Shown piece after piece: positions 25,327-35,135 of a stretch of DNA of 53,077 nucleotides (its first letter is position 1; every line of letters starts with the position of its first letter). Both the position numbers and the translations under genes were made by a program. The notes below the pieces were generated by a model, which was not told where the DNA came from, searched no databases, and worked only from the letters and a program-made list of their open reading frames with translations. The DNA lies in NCBI GenBank assembly GCA_030019205.1, contig JASEFH010000019.1:1-53077 (forward strand), in the 5' to 3' direction. The stretch is from Methanomicrobiales archaeon. GTDB lineage: Archaea > Halobacteriota > Methanomicrobia > Methanomicrobiales > JACTUA01.

Positions 25327-26550
25327 CTAAAGGGCCGGGGTGGCGGAGGTGGCGGTTCTCTCCGTGCCGATCCAGAAGATGATCACGGAGATGAGGCTCA
25401 CTGCCCCGGAGAAGACAAAGACGCTCACGATGCCGGCGAGGTCCATCACCAGCCCGGAGACGACGGGGGCGATGATCATACCGGCGCTCGAGGCGGTGTT
25501 GTAGGCACCCATGGCGGATCCCTGGCCGATATCCCTGCCGATGATGGTGGTGATGGCGGTCGCCGAGGGGACCACGATCGCGCTGCCGAGCCCGATCAGG
25601 ATGGAGGCGGCCAGGAGAGCGGGGAACCCGGCGAGGAAGGGGATGCTGGTCAGGGCTGCCGCCACCAGGACCGAACCGGCGATCACCAGGATGTTCTTGT
25701 TGTGGCGGTCGGCGACCCGTCCGAAGGCCCGCTGGAAGATGGCAGTCGTAAAGATGGAGAGGGAGATGGCGATCCCGATCTCGGTGGGCGACAGGAGCAG
25801 CAGCATGGCCGCAGCGAGGGGGAGGAACACCCAGAACGTGCCGTTGGCGAAGGAGTTCATGAACTGGAATATGATCACTGCCCGCATCAGGGGGTGGCGC
25901 ATCGTATCCTTCACCGGGACGCGGACACGCAGGGAAGGCGCGGACTGCGGGAGGAACGCCAGGCAGACGAGCAGGGAGACTGTCGAGAAGAACGCCATCG
26001 AGAGGAAGACCGCCTCCATGCCGGCCATGTCCTTGATGATGCCGCCCATGAAGGGCCCGAATCCCATGCCGAGGAACATGGCGATGGAGAAGGTGCCCAT
26101 GTACTTCCCTTCCTCCCCCTTCGGAGCCGCGTCGGCCACGTAGGCCATGGCGACCGGTATGACCGCCGCCGAGGCCATGCCGTGGATGAGCCGCACCAGC
26201 GTGAGCGCATAGACGCTGGTGGCCAGGATATAGCCCAGCGAGAGGAGGGTGTAGAGCAGGAGGCCGGCGAGGATGAAGGATTTTCGGCCCCGGCGGTCCG
26301 AGATGGAGCCCACGATGGGCATGACGATGGCCCTTGAGAGGGAGAATCCGGAGAATATGGCGCCTATCCAGAACCCCGTCGCCCCCAGGCTCTCCGCGTA
26401 GAACGGGAGGAGCGGAATCACGATGCCGAGCCCGATCATCGCCGAGAAGACGGCGATGAAGAGGACGTTGAAGACGGACCGCGTTCCCGTCGTCGGATCG
26501 GGAGGGGCTCCTCCCGGTAAGGGGTCCAGTGAGCGCGGGTGCAGTCTCAT
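25327..26550 (-). CDS. MFS transporter
   Basis: 407 residues with 12 predicted membrane helices. Typical MFS signature between helices 2 and 3 (PIVGSISDRRGRKSFILAG) and a related one in the second half (RAFGRVADRHNKNILVIAG). The N-terminus has a short hydrophilic lead (MRLHPRSLDPLPGGAPP) before the first helix VFNVLFIAVFSAMIGLGIVI. It resembles multidrug/sugar-type exporters; the substrate is unknown. A small coiled-coil gene follows in the same direction. It is unrelated in detail to the other MFS gene at 23262-24320. Confidence 0.88.
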   Translation of the reverse strand: MRLHPRSLDPLPGGAPPDPTTGTRSVFNVLFIAVFSAMIGLGIVIPLLPFYAESLGATGFWIGAIFSGFSLSRAIVMPIVGSISDRRGRKSFILAGLLLYTLLSLGYILATSVYALTLVRLIHGMASAAVIPVAMAYVADAAPKGEEGKYMGTFSIAMFLGMGFGPFMGGIIKDMAGMEAVFLSMAFFSTVSLLVCLAFLPQSAPSLRVRVPVKDTMRHPLMRAVIIFQFMNSFANGTFWVFLPLAAAMLLLLSPTEIGIAISLSIFTTAIFQRAFGRVADRHNKNILVIAGSVLVAAALTSIPFLAGFPALLAASILIGLGSAIVVPSATAITTIIGRDIGQGSAMGAYNTASSAGMIIAPVVSGLVMDLAGIVSVFVFSGAVSLISVIIFWIGTERTATSATPAL

Positions 26551-26947
26551 GATGTATCTGAATGATACCGGCGGTACGTCGATGCGGCCGGTTCGTATGC
26601 AGTATACCTGTGGTCATTCGGGATCCAAAAAATTATGCCCTGGAGCGCAGCCCGGAAAACCGCGCATAACCGTCGTTTCCGGCAAATGCTGAAATGGAAA
26701 CTTATTATCTGGCCGAAGAGAGGTTTACATGCGGTCCGATGCATGGCAACCGCACAATACTGTTCCGCGGGCCTGCACGGACCCCTCGTATCCTCGTTCT
26801 CCGCATACCGCCAGCCCGCAGGCCGAGCGCCGCTGCCATGGCGGGATCGTCCATCGATCGGATGATCCGCACGGTGCAGACTGGCGGCGTCCGGCGGTTC
26901 GGAAGCGCACTCTCTCGGCGAATCCCTCGGGCACGGGAGAAAAAGAG
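26551..26947. other. gene-free stretch upstream of the MFS gene
   Basis: No supported gene. An open frame starting at 26694 (METYYLAEERF) follows an AT-rich box, GAAACTTATTAT, but it turns into Arg/Pro-rich sequence typical of non-coding GC-rich DNA. It is probably the 5' region of the leftward MFS gene and the 3' region of the small Cys-rich gene. Confidence 0.35.
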
Positions 26948-27058
26948 TCAGTTCCAGCGAATGCAGTGCGGCACTTTATCGCATTCGGTGCGGTGCATGT
27001 TGCACCGGTCTTTCTTTCCTTTCTTCGATACCTTCTGATCGCAGCTATCGCATTTCAT
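26948..27058 (-). CDS. 36-residue Cys/His-rich micro-protein
   Basis: 36 residues: MKCDSCDQKVSKKGKKDRC, then NMHRTECDKVPHCIRWN. It has five Cys and two His, with a CxxC at the start and further Cys at regular intervals, so it could bind one zinc ion. Lys-rich between the pairs. A TATA element GGATAAATTT (27085-27094) lies about 30 nt before the ATG, which supports transcription. Upstream in-frame residues to 27145 lie across that promoter and are not counted. No family is recognised; the gene is below usual size limits. Confidence 0.5.
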   Translation of the reverse strand: MKCDSCDQKVSKKGKKDRCNMHRTECDKVPHCIRWN

Positions 27059-27559
27059 AACCCCCCCATATGCGGGGTAAAAACGGATAAATTTTCTTTT
27101 TTTCGTTATCGAGATGAGGTGCGGTGATGAATTCCGGATATTCACAGCGGGGGGACGAACATGCTCGTTCCCCTTCGAATGGATGCAGGCGATCGCGCTC
27201 TTCCGATGGCATCGGGATCCGGGCGATGCAGAGACCGAACGAGCAGACGATGCTGGTCTGCTGGACGGCAGGCTGTGCCAATCCGTGCCGGTACAGGCGG
27301 ACCATGCATCGCGGTCTGCGCGATAGGATCCTTGCTGTCGTGCCGGTCACGCCGACATCTGCAAAAGAGGACGATGCGGTCTCCCTGCAGGCTTCAGCGT
27401 ACCAGCAGGAACAGAACAATTCTTCCGGCACAGAAGTCCCTCACGCACGCGCGGTGCGGGCATCCGTTCCCGGAGGGCCGCGCAGCGGGGCGGATCGAAC
27501 GGGACAGGCCGGCGTTCGCGCGAAATGGACGCCCGGCTATCTGCTAGAGCCCAAGAGAA
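27059..27559. other. gene-free stretch before tRNA-Leu
   Basis: About 500 nt without a believable gene. Open frames on both strands are short and rich in Arg, Ser and Pro. An AT-rich core at 27078-27115 belongs to the promoter of the Cys-rich micro-protein. Nothing else stands out. Confidence 0.35.
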
Positions 27560-27644
27560 TGCGGAGGGGGGGATTTGAACCCCTGAACTCCTGCGAGACA
27601 GGACCCTGAATCCTGCGCCTTTGACCTGGCTCGGCAACCTCCGC
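27560..27644 (-). tRNA. tRNA-Leu (anticodon CAG)
   Basis: 85 nt, no encoded CCA. The acceptor stem GCGGAGG pairs with CCTCCGC, discriminator A. The D arm GCCGAGCCAGG and following TCAAAGGCGC are identical to those of tRNA-Leu(UAG) at 5864-5948. The anticodon stem-loop GGATTCAGGGTCC carries CAG. A class II variable arm (CTCGCAGGAG) and T arm AGGGGTTCAAATCCCCC follow. It reads CUG, the dominant leucine codon in this GC-rich genome. Confidence 0.95.
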
Positions 27645-28129
27645 CCAAGCGATCGAGCGCGACTCCCGGAAGGAGCCGCGGATACCGCTGCCTTTCGCAG
27701 GCAGGGCATCCATCGCGCATCCATATTATTTCCCGGCCCATCACATAAAGGTGCGTGTCCTGCAGCCGCACGGCTCCCGCGGACCGGGAACCTGCACGAA
27801 CGAGCGGCACATGAGCCGCTCCCCGTGCCCCTTGCGTTGCCGGGACGATGGGCGGCGCAGTCGGGGTGCGGCACTGCGGGCTCTGTTCGGGATCGGCTGC
27901 AGGAAGAGGGGATGCGGCGACGGGCGGGCAGGAAGCCTCCGGCGCGATTCGCAGGCCCGACGATCCCGCCGATCGCCATGGCAGGTATCCTGCCCTGCCG
28001 CCCGCCCCCCCCTGCTCATTGCCCTCCGGGCACGTCCCGCGCTTCATTCCGGGCGCCGGCACGCGGACCCTCCGCATGCGGGATCCCGTGCGGATGCAGG
28101 CCCGGCAAAAAAAAGAGTGCGTGCGCTGC
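27645..28129. other. gene-free GC-rich stretch between tRNA-Leu and acyl-CoA synthetase
   Basis: About 485 nt without a credible gene; the long frames here are shadows continuing from the opposite strand of the synthetase gene. AAAAAAAAGAG near 28109 (read leftward, a T-run) could be the terminator of the synthetase transcript. Confidence 0.35.
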
Positions 28130-29839
28130 CTACCTGCCGCTCCGACCGCTCTCCGAACCGCCGAATCCCCCGTTGTTGCTGTCCGAGAACTTCTGCATCT
28201 CGCGCTCCCGCAGCTCGTTGCGGCGAATCTTGCCGGATATGGTCTTCGGGAGCGAGTCCACGAACTCGATCGCCCGCGGGTACTTGTAGGGCGCCGTGAC
28301 CTGCTTCACGTGCTTCTGCAGTTCTTTTACGAGGGAGTCCGAGGGTTCGTAGTTCGGTTTCAGGACGATGAACGCCTTGACGATCAGCCCGCGGATTACG
28401 TCCGGCGACCCGACGACCGCCGCCTCGGCGACGGCCGGATGCTCGAGGAGCGCGCTCTCCACCTCGAAGGGGCCGATGCGGTATCCGGAGGCCTTGATCA
28501 CGTCGTCGTCCCGCCCCACGAACCAGTAGTAGCCGTCATCGTCCCGGTACGCCCGATCCCCGGTGTAGTACCAGCCGTTCACGAACGAGTTCCTGTTCTC
28601 CTCGGGACTCCCCATATACTCCCGGAAGAGCCCGACCGGGCGGGGATCCAGCTTGATCGCCATCCGCCCCTCCTGCTTGATCCCGACAGGGTTCCCGTCG
28701 TCGTCGTGCAGTTCCACGATCCAGCCGGGCGCCGGTCTGCCCATGGAGCCCGGTTTGCACTCCATGCAGGGGAACGTCCCCACGCAGAGGGTGGTCTCGG
28801 TCTGGCCGTATCCCTCGAAGATAGTGATGCCCGTCCCCTCCTTCCAGGCGCGGATCACCTCCGGGTTCAGGGGCTCCCCGGCGCTCGTGCAGTGGCGGAG
28901 CTCGGAGAAGTCGAACCGCGAGAGGTCAGCGAGGATGAGCATTCGGTAGATCGTGGGCGGACAGCAGAAGGTGGTGATCGCGTACTTCTCCAGGAGCGGC
29001 AGGATCTCCGTCGGCTTGAACTTGCCCCGGATGTCGTAGACGAAGATCGCCGCACCCTCGATCCACTGCCCGAACAACTTGCCCCAGGCGCTCTTCGCCC
29101 AGCCCGTGTCCGAGAGTGTGAAGTGGAGGTCCGTGCTCTTCAGGTCATGCCAGAACCGCGCCGTCGTGATGTGCCCGAGGGGGTAGGAATGGTCGTGCAC
29201 AACCATCTTGGGCTCGCCCGTCGTTCCCGAGGTGAAGAAGATCACCAGGGGGTCAGTCGACCGGGTGCGGCGCATGCCGGGGAGGTTGACCAGCCTGTAG
29301 GAGACCGGTGCCGGGTAGCGCAGCTCCTGCGGGTAGCTGATCCAGTTCGGGAGTTCCCCGTCCACGACCATTCGAAGCTGCAGGGACGGGCTCTCTGCGC
29401 AGATCTGCTCGATCTTGCCCGCGTTCTCCATGTCGGTGATGACCATCTTGAAGTCCGCCGTGTTCACCCGGTACCGGATGTCCTTGGGGGTGAGCATGGT
29501 GGGCGCAGGGCTGTACACCGCCCCGAGTTTGATCAGCGCGATGGTCAGGATCCACCACTCCGGAACCCTGGGGAGCATGATCAGCACCCGGTCCCCCTTG
29601 TGGATGCCGTACTTCAGGAGGATGTTCGCCGCGCGGTTGGACTCGGTCTTCAGATCCCAGAAGGTGTACTTCTTCTCATCGCCCTTCTGGTTCACCCAGA
29701 TCATCGCGAGCTTGTTCCGGTCCTTTGCCGCCCACATGTCGATTATGTCGAAACCGAAGTTGAAGTAGGGAGGGACGTCGATGGAGAAGTTCCTGTACAC
29801 CTCCTCGTAGTCCCGCATATTGTGCTCTGACTCCGCCAT
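28130..29839 (-). CDS. AMP-forming acyl-CoA synthetase (acetyl/medium-chain type)
   Basis: 569 residues. Makes an acyl-CoA from a carboxylic acid, ATP and CoA through an acyl-adenylate. Signature motifs of the family in order: IFFTSGTTGEPKMVVHDHSYP (P-loop, near 205-225), IFEGYGQTETT, WYYTGDRAYRDDDGYYWFVGRDDDVIK (adenylate-binding and hinge), and PKTISGKIRRNEL with the catalytic Lys. The overall type resembles the ACSM/MACS branch, so branched or medium-chain acids, or acetate, are possible substrates. A Gly/Ser-rich tail ends the protein. Single gene with its own promoter. Confidence 0.9.
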   Translation of the reverse strand: MAESEHNMRDYEEVYRNFSIDVPPYFNFGFDIIDMWAAKDRNKLAMIWVNQKGDEKKYTFWDLKTESNRAANILLKYGIHKGDRVLIMLPRVPEWWILTIALIKLGAVYSPAPTMLTPKDIRYRVNTADFKMVITDMENAGKIEQICAESPSLQLRMVVDGELPNWISYPQELRYPAPVSYRLVNLPGMRRTRSTDPLVIFFTSGTTGEPKMVVHDHSYPLGHITTARFWHDLKSTDLHFTLSDTGWAKSAWGKLFGQWIEGAAIFVYDIRGKFKPTEILPLLEKYAITTFCCPPTIYRMLILADLSRFDFSELRHCTSAGEPLNPEVIRAWKEGTGITIFEGYGQTETTLCVGTFPCMECKPGSMGRPAPGWIVELHDDDGNPVGIKQEGRMAIKLDPRPVGLFREYMGSPEENRNSFVNGWYYTGDRAYRDDDGYYWFVGRDDDVIKASGYRIGPFEVESALLEHPAVAEAAVVGSPDVIRGLIVKAFIVLKPNYEPSDSLVKELQKHVKQVTAPYKYPRAIEFVDSLPKTISGKIRRNELREREMQKFSDSNNGGFGGSESGRSGR

Positions 29840-30221
29840 AAAACCGTTCCTACAGTTTTGTTTATGGACGTTTAATGGTGTCTCTTTTCAACCGCGGCGC
29901 TGCCGGGCGGGTGACCGCTGCGTTCCGCCCGTGCTCCCCCTCCCGCGCCGACCTCTCCGTCCTCCGCCTCCCGATCCCGTCTGCGGGACGGGGGAATCCC
30001 CGGAGCGCCCTCCCTCCCGCGTGGATGCCTGCTATTTCGCGGGTGGCCTCGATCCGGGTTATTACCCTTTGGAGGCATACCCGGCCCAGATCGTTCTGGC
30101 TTTGCCATTCCGAACGATATTCTTCGGCGAATCGGCTCTTTCCGGGAGAAACGAACCTGTCGATGCGCTTCTGCCGGATATCCCGATACTGTTATGGTTT
30201 AAAAGGGGATACACTTGATCA
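29840..30221 (+). promoter_or_regulatory. divergent intergenic region and tbp promoter
   Basis: No gene is seen in these 382 nt. At the left end ATTAAAC and CATAAAC boxes (read leftward, 29860-29876) can serve the acyl-CoA synthetase. At the right end GGTTTAAAAGGGG (30196-30208) is a BRE/TATA-like element about 20 nt before the tbp ATG, suggesting a leaderless or very short-leader mRNA. The GC-rich middle has no clear features. Confidence 0.45.
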
Positions 30222-30776
30222 ATGGAAGGCGCAAAGTACGAGACACTGAAGATCGAGAATATCGTGGCGTCCGGAGTCATCGCCGACTCCATCGATCTCC
30301 TGGAAGTATCCAGCAAGATTCGGAGCTGCGAGCTGAACACGAAACGGTTCCCCGGCGCGGTCTACCGCATCGACAACCCCAAGATCGCTTCCCTCATCTT
30401 CTCCTCGGGCAAAGTCGTCCTGACCGGCATCCGGGACAAGGCGGACCTGGACAGGGGTCTCTCCATCATCATCCGCTCGCTCCGGGAGGCGGGCGTGGCG
30501 ACCTACGACGAGCCGCAGGTGGCGATCACGAACATCGTCTGCTCCTACGACATCGGGAAGTACATCAACCTGAACAAGGTCGTGATCACCCTCAACCTCG
30601 AGAACATCGAGTACGAACCCGAGCAGTTCCCCGGTCTCGTCTACCGCATCGCCGATCCCAAGATCGTGGCGCTCCTCTTCTCTTCGGGCAAGATCATCCT
30701 GACCGGCGGGAAGAACCTGGACGATATCAAGCGGGGGCTCGACTTCCTGGAGAAGAAGCTCGCCAACATCATGTGA
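30222..30776 (+). CDS. tbp: TATA-box binding protein
   Basis: 184 residues; binds TATA boxes and, with TFB, recruits RNA polymerase. The two direct repeats of the saddle are clear: residues about 7-93 (LKIENIVASGVIADSIDLLEV, FPGAVYRIDNPKIASLIFSSGKVVLTG) and 98-184 (VAITNIVCSYDIGKYINLNKV, FPGLVYRIADPKIVALLFSSGKIILTG). The conserved intercalating region is intact. It lacks the acidic tail of some homologues. It converges on the Lhr gene, with only one base between the stop codons. Confidence 0.97.
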   Translation: MEGAKYETLKIENIVASGVIADSIDLLEVSSKIRSCELNTKRFPGAVYRIDNPKIASLIFSSGKVVLTGIRDKADLDRGLSIIIRSLREAGVATYDEPQVAITNIVCSYDIGKYINLNKVVITLNLENIEYEPEQFPGLVYRIADPKIVALLFSSGKIILTGGKNLDDIKRGLDFLEKKLANIM

Positions 30777-30777
30777 T

Positions 30778-33501
30778 CTACCAGAATCGGTGAGTCCGCA
30801 CGAAATTTCTCTCTGCCTTCAGGATCTCGCGATAGAACGCGTCGCCCTCCGTCCCGGTGGCGAGGATGCGGGACGCGGTCTCCGCCCCCACTCCCCGCGC
30901 CGCGAGGGCGATGACCGCCTTCCTGCCGCTGGAGAGCACGATATTGGCGTTGCGCAGCAGGCGGAGCTCGATGGCGCGCTCCTCCTCGGTCTTCTTCTTT
31001 CTGGTCGCCGCCGCGATCTGCGGGTCCTCCCAGGGTTTCAGGGCGGCGATCAGGCGGGCGCCGCAGACCGGGCACTGCGGGCGCTCCGGCACGCTGGCAA
31101 CGACGGTGCGGCTCTTCCAGCGGCGGCAGTGCATGCAGAAGAGGATGACGTGGTCCTGCTCCAGCCGCCTCTTCAGGACGGCGATCACCGCCTGGTCCGC
31201 CTCCGGCGGCGGGATCATGTCCCTCGAGGAGAAGAGACCCTCGCTCCCGAGCGCCGAGAGGCGGGCGGTCCGCACCCCAACCTCCCCCGATCGGATGGCG
31301 GCGAGGACCGCCTCCGCCCCGGCGACGTCCATGTACTGGGAGAGGAGCTCCCGGTAGGCCTCCGCCTGGACGATGGTGCCTTCGAAGAGGTCGATCAGCC
31401 GCTGGATGCTGATCCGCTCGTAGTCGGCGTCCGCGTCGATCGCCCCGAACTTCTTGGCGACCTGCACCAGCTTCCACTTGAAGAGGGCGGTCCGTTTCAG
31501 CGCCAGGCGGAGAATGCCTCCGACGTGGGCGGGCTCGAGTTCCCGGAGAAGATCCCGCACCTCCGGTGCCCCCACGTTCGAGGGGAGGCGCAGCAGGAAG
31601 CGGTAGGCCCCCACCTCGATCCCGACGGTGGTGCCGTAGCGGGCGGAGAGGAGGATGGAGAGCGCCCGAGCCAGCGCCTCGTTCGCCTTGTGGCCGGCGC
31701 AGACGTTGCAGACCACGCCCTCGGGGGCGCTCTCGATGGTGATCAGGCGATCGGAGGGGACGGGAGATCCGGCTTCGTCCATCCGCTGCAGGAATCCCGA
31801 TAAGAACTCCCTCGCGCGCCTGTCCAGGGCGTACTTCGCGAAGTCGCGCTCCCGGCGGGCGCGCCCGACCTCCTGCGCCACGGCGAAGGGTACCGGGATC
31901 TGCTCTCCCTCCCAGGAGGGGAGTTCCCCCTGCACCTTCTTCGCCGGCTCCACCATGATCCGGTCCGCCTCGATATCCAGCACCCGCCAGGGCTGGCCCT
32001 TGGTGATGAAGACGGCGCCGCTGTGGATCCAGCCCACGACGAAGGACTCGTCCAGGGTCCCGACCGAGCGGCGGGAGACGATGTCGAAGACCGCCATCTT
32101 CCGCTCGTCATGGATCATGGAGAGATTCAGCGCGAGGTAGCGGCGCGCCCGGGCAGTGCGGACGATCCGGTCCCCCTCGACGCGGATCAGGCGGTGGAGG
32201 GCCATCTGCGCGCAGACGGAGTCCAGCAGCTCCCGCGCATCCTGGAAGCAGTGCGAACGCTCGACGATTGAGAGGACCTGCGCCTTCCGGATCTCGCCGT
32301 ACTCGACGGAGATCGCGGCGACCTGGTTGGCCAGGACGTCGGCGGCCTGACAGTGGGGGACGACGGGCTCGTACGCACCCGCTCCGGCCATGCGGGCGAT
32401 CACCGCGGACTCCAGGAGGTCGTCGAACCCGGTGCCCAGGATGGTTCCGCGGGAGACCAGGTGCAGGCGGTGGCCGGCCCGCCCGACCCGCTGCACCAGC
32501 CGCGCCACCTCGCGGGGGGACCCGAACTGGACCACGTGATCGACGTGCCCGATGTCGATCCCGAGCTCCATCGAGGATGTCGCGATGAGAGCGGAGATCT
32601 CGCCCTTCTTGAAGCGATCCTCCGCCTCGATCCGAACCTCCCGCGAGAGGGAGCCGTGGTGGACCTCCACGTCCCCCCGCTCGAAGAGCTGGTGGCCCAG
32701 GGCCTCGGCGGTGACGCGGGTGTTCACGAAGACGAGCGTGGAGCGGTTTCCGTCCAGGCACGCCGCCACCGCCTTCGACTGCTGCAGGAAATCCGCTCCC
32801 CCGTAGCGCACCCCGACCTCCAGATAGGGCGCGACCGGGATCTGGACGAGATCGAAGGGGCGATTCCCGCAGAGGAAGCGGCCGATCTCCCCGGGGTTCC
32901 CCACGGTGGCGGAGAGGCCGATCCGCTGGAACTCCCCCGCGTATTCGGCGAGCCTCTCCAGCGCGATCGAGAGCTGGGCGCCCCGCTTGGATCCGGCGAG
33001 TTCGTGGATCTCGTCGATGACGACGTACCGGACGTTCCGCAGGTAACCACGCAGCTTCCTGCCCATGAAGAGCGCCTGCAGGGTCTCGGGCGTGGTGATG
33101 AGAAGGTCGGGCGGGTGCAGGGCCTGGCGCCTCCGCTCCGCCTCGGGGGTGTCTCCATGGCGCACCCCGACGGTGATCCCGAGCTCGCGGCACCACCAGG
33201 CCAGGCGGTCCAGGATGTCGCGGTTCAGCGAGCGGAGCGGGGTGATGTAGAGCGCCTTGAAACCCGCCCCCGGGGTGCGGAGGAGGGCGTCGAAGAGCGG
33301 TATCATGGCGCTCTCGGTCTTGCCGGTGCCGGTGGGCGCGATCAGGATCAGGTGCTTCCGCTCGACGAGACGCGGAATCGCCTCCTCCTGGGCTTCCGAG
33401 AGCTCGGTGAAGCCCCGCTTCTCGATCGCCGCCCGCACCCGTTCATCCAGGGGTGTCAGAGCCTGGCTGGAGGGAACGGAGCGGGCCAAGGTAGGTCCCA
33501 T
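30778..33501 (-). CDS. lhr: ATP-dependent helicase Lhr family
   Basis: 907 residues. Superfamily 2 DNA helicase involved in repair and restart of forks. Helicase motifs in order: Walker A (LIAPTGTGKTESAM), TTPETLQALF, DEIHELAGSKRG (DEIH box), LSATVGNPGE, FVNTRVTAEAL, and RVGRAGHRLH for motif VI. The C-terminal half has the Lhr-specific winged helix and a CNVCAGHKAN element. A zinc site follows near the end: FCMHCRRWKSR ... ERPQCPVCGAR. The ATG at 33501 follows AGGTG and lies 59 nt inside the upstream phosphoesterase gene; a GTG at 33438 is an alternative. It is the last gene of the leftward operon. Confidence 0.93.
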   Translation of the reverse strand: MGPTLARSVPSSQALTPLDERVRAAIEKRGFTELSEAQEEAIPRLVERKHLILIAPTGTGKTESAMIPLFDALLRTPGAGFKALYITPLRSLNRDILDRLAWWCRELGITVGVRHGDTPEAERRRQALHPPDLLITTPETLQALFMGRKLRGYLRNVRYVVIDEIHELAGSKRGAQLSIALERLAEYAGEFQRIGLSATVGNPGEIGRFLCGNRPFDLVQIPVAPYLEVGVRYGGADFLQQSKAVAACLDGNRSTLVFVNTRVTAEALGHQLFERGDVEVHHGSLSREVRIEAEDRFKKGEISALIATSSMELGIDIGHVDHVVQFGSPREVARLVQRVGRAGHRLHLVSRGTILGTGFDDLLESAVIARMAGAGAYEPVVPHCQAADVLANQVAAISVEYGEIRKAQVLSIVERSHCFQDARELLDSVCAQMALHRLIRVEGDRIVRTARARRYLALNLSMIHDERKMAVFDIVSRRSVGTLDESFVVGWIHSGAVFITKGQPWRVLDIEADRIMVEPAKKVQGELPSWEGEQIPVPFAVAQEVGRARRERDFAKYALDRRAREFLSGFLQRMDEAGSPVPSDRLITIESAPEGVVCNVCAGHKANEALARALSILLSARYGTTVGIEVGAYRFLLRLPSNVGAPEVRDLLRELEPAHVGGILRLALKRTALFKWKLVQVAKKFGAIDADADYERISIQRLIDLFEGTIVQAEAYRELLSQYMDVAGAEAVLAAIRSGEVGVRTARLSALGSEGLFSSRDMIPPPEADQAVIAVLKRRLEQDHVILFCMHCRRWKSRTVVASVPERPQCPVCGARLIAALKPWEDPQIAAATRKKKTEEERAIELRLLRNANIVLSSGRKAVIALAARGVGAETASRILATGTEGDAFYREILKAERNFVRTHRFW

Positions 33502-34195
33502 CGGTCAGGTACACCTCTGCTTCTTCCATCCGCATGCAGCGGGCCATCGGCCCGAGGGATGTCTTCTTCAACCGCTGCACGTCGAAACCCGCGAACTCGT
33601 TGATGGAGGGCATGACCAGGAGGCGGGTCTCGCACCTGCCGGCGGGCAATCCCAGGCACGCCGCATCCAGCGTGGCGGAGAGGTAGGCCTGCGCCCGCAG
33701 GGCACATCCCACCTCGTCCTGGAGGGAGACCGTCGGGTGGAGGTGCCCGATGATCAGCCGTCCGCCGGCGAGCGCCGCATCCGGAACGGTGTGTCCGTGA
33801 AGGTAGCCGACGCCGTCCACGAGTGCGCCCTTCGCCGGCAGCAGCTCCCCTTCCTCCAGGAACCGCTCCAGTCCGCCGTCGTGGTTGCCCGGCGCCACAC
33901 GGATCGGAACCCGCTTCCGGAACGCTGCGAGCGCCCCGGGGAGTTCGCGATACTCCTGCCGCGTGGTCATCGGGATGCTGTGCTTGACGTCCCCGAGGAG
34001 GATCAGGAGATCCGGGTCCGCCTGCTCTATGCAGGCGATCACCCGCTCCGTCCTCCCCGCGCTCTGGCTGGGGACGTGCACGCCGCGCCGCGCGAGGTCG
34101 GCCTCGATGCCGTAGTGCAGGTCCGCGACGACGAGCACCCTCTCTCTGTTCTCCACCTGGAGCGCCGGGCCGGTATCGATGAATGTCAGATGCAT
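33443..34195 (-). CDS. calcineurin-like metallophosphoesterase linked to Lhr
   Basis: 250 residues. Two-metal phosphoesterase: VLVVADLHYGIEADL (D-x-H), LILLGDVKHS (GD), IRVAPGNHDGG (GNHD) and RLIIGHLHPTVSL (GH-x-H) give the expected metal ligands. It belongs to the archaeal and bacterial family usually encoded next to Lhr helicases, so a nucleic-acid phosphodiesterase role in the same repair pathway is likely. The 3' end overlaps lhr by 59 nt, and the start lies 6 nt after the upstream OB-fold gene, so all three are one operon. Confidence 0.9.
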   Translation of the reverse strand: MHLTFIDTGPALQVENRERVLVVADLHYGIEADLARRGVHVPSQSAGRTERVIACIEQADPDLLILLGDVKHSIPMTTRQEYRELPGALAAFRKRVPIRVAPGNHDGGLERFLEEGELLPAKGALVDGVGYLHGHTVPDAALAGGRLIIGHLHPTVSLQDEVGCALRAQAYLSATLDAACLGLPAGRCETRLLVMPSINEFAGFDVQRLKKTSLGPMARCMRMEEAEVYLTDGTYLGPLRSLQPGSDTPG

Positions 34196-34201
34196 GGAAT
34201 C

Positions 34202-34954
34202 CTATGCGAGGCGGATCAGCCCCCGTCTCGGCATGTAGCACTCCCCCTCCGCCAGGAGCGCCTCGAGAGCGGCCTTCGCCTCCGCGGGCGGACAGCCCCT
34301 CTCCCCGGCCCGCGCGATCAGGAGGTCGATCGGGGTCGGCTCCGTGCAGTCCGCCAGGAGGGCGAGCAGGATCTCCCGCGGGGGCGATGGCGGTGGCGGC
34401 TCCCCCTCGCGGACACTCAGCAGCGCACTCTCCACCATCCCGCCGAGCTCCCGCAGCTGCGCCTCCGAGATCCCGTAGTGGGCGATCGCCGCCCGCAGCG
34501 CGGGTTCTGCCGCCCCGCCGCGGACGGCGGCGAGGAGGCGCTCGAGCCGCTCGAGGGTGAGCTCCGCCGTCCGCATCACCCAGACGTCACGCGCCGCCCG
34601 ATCCGACGCCCAGAGCGTCTCGGGCCGCACCCGCACGCTGGACCGCGATCCCTTCTGGAAGAGGCAGGCGGTGGCGGTGACGGCGACGAACCCCGGGATC
34701 GGGAGGGTATCGAGGACCTCAGCGACCTCCGGCTGCTGCCAGCCCGCCTCCAGACTGAACCCGCCGCTCGGGTCCGCGATGCGGGCGTGCATCACGCCCC
34801 CCCGCCGCCCCTTCACCTCGACGAGGGCGCCGACGATGTAGAGGCGGCGGCAGGCGAGCCCCCCCGGCGTCACGACGAGCGGCGGATCGGACTCCAGCAG
34901 CAGGGTAGAGCGGTTGAACTCAGCCGCAAACACCCTCCTCGCTGCATCCATCAT
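34202..34954 (-). CDS. RPA-associated OB-fold protein (COG3390-like)
   Basis: 250 residues. The N-terminal half looks like an OB fold ([35 protein letters not shown], then [13 protein letters not shown]), and the C-terminus like a winged helix ([40 protein letters not shown]). This layout fits the RPA-associated or third RPA-like proteins of euryarchaea that act with single-stranded DNA binding protein. It heads the operon with the phosphoesterase and Lhr, supporting a repair role. The start has two Met codons (34954, 34951). Confidence 0.75.
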   Translation of the reverse strand: MMDAARRVFAAEFNRSTLLLESDPPLVVTPGGLACRRLYIVGALVEVKGRRGGVMHARIADPSGGFSLEAGWQQPEVAEVLDTLPIPGFVAVTATACLFQKGSRSSVRVRPETLWASDRAARDVWVMRTAELTLERLERLLAAVRGGAAEPALRAAIAHYGISEAQLRELGGMVESALLSVREGEPPPPSPPREILLALLADCTEPTPIDLLIARAGERGCPPAEAKAALEALLAEGECYMPRRGLIRLA

Positions 34955-35135
34955 CGTTCCGCCCCGCGGGGACTCCCGCCGATCCGCCCCCCGGAATTCT
35001 CCTCAAACATTGGTCGCCGGGCCCCATAAAACCATCCCGCGGCCAGCGCGGCGAGGGCGGCAGGTGCGCCGCCGCACGGAACCGCCCTGTTCACCTCCGC
35101 GATGCATGCTAAAACGTAATACCTTCGCCATCCCA

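Noticed and set aside
27848-29830. 660-residue open frame on the plus strand opposite the acyl-CoA synthetase
   Set aside because: Antisense to a clearly conserved gene; composition is rich in Arg, Pro, Val and Asp from reversed codons in GC-rich DNA, with no recognisable motif.
32353-35029. Long plus-strand open frames opposite Lhr and the phosphoesterase
   Set aside because: They mirror conserved leftward genes; no domain is recognised in them.
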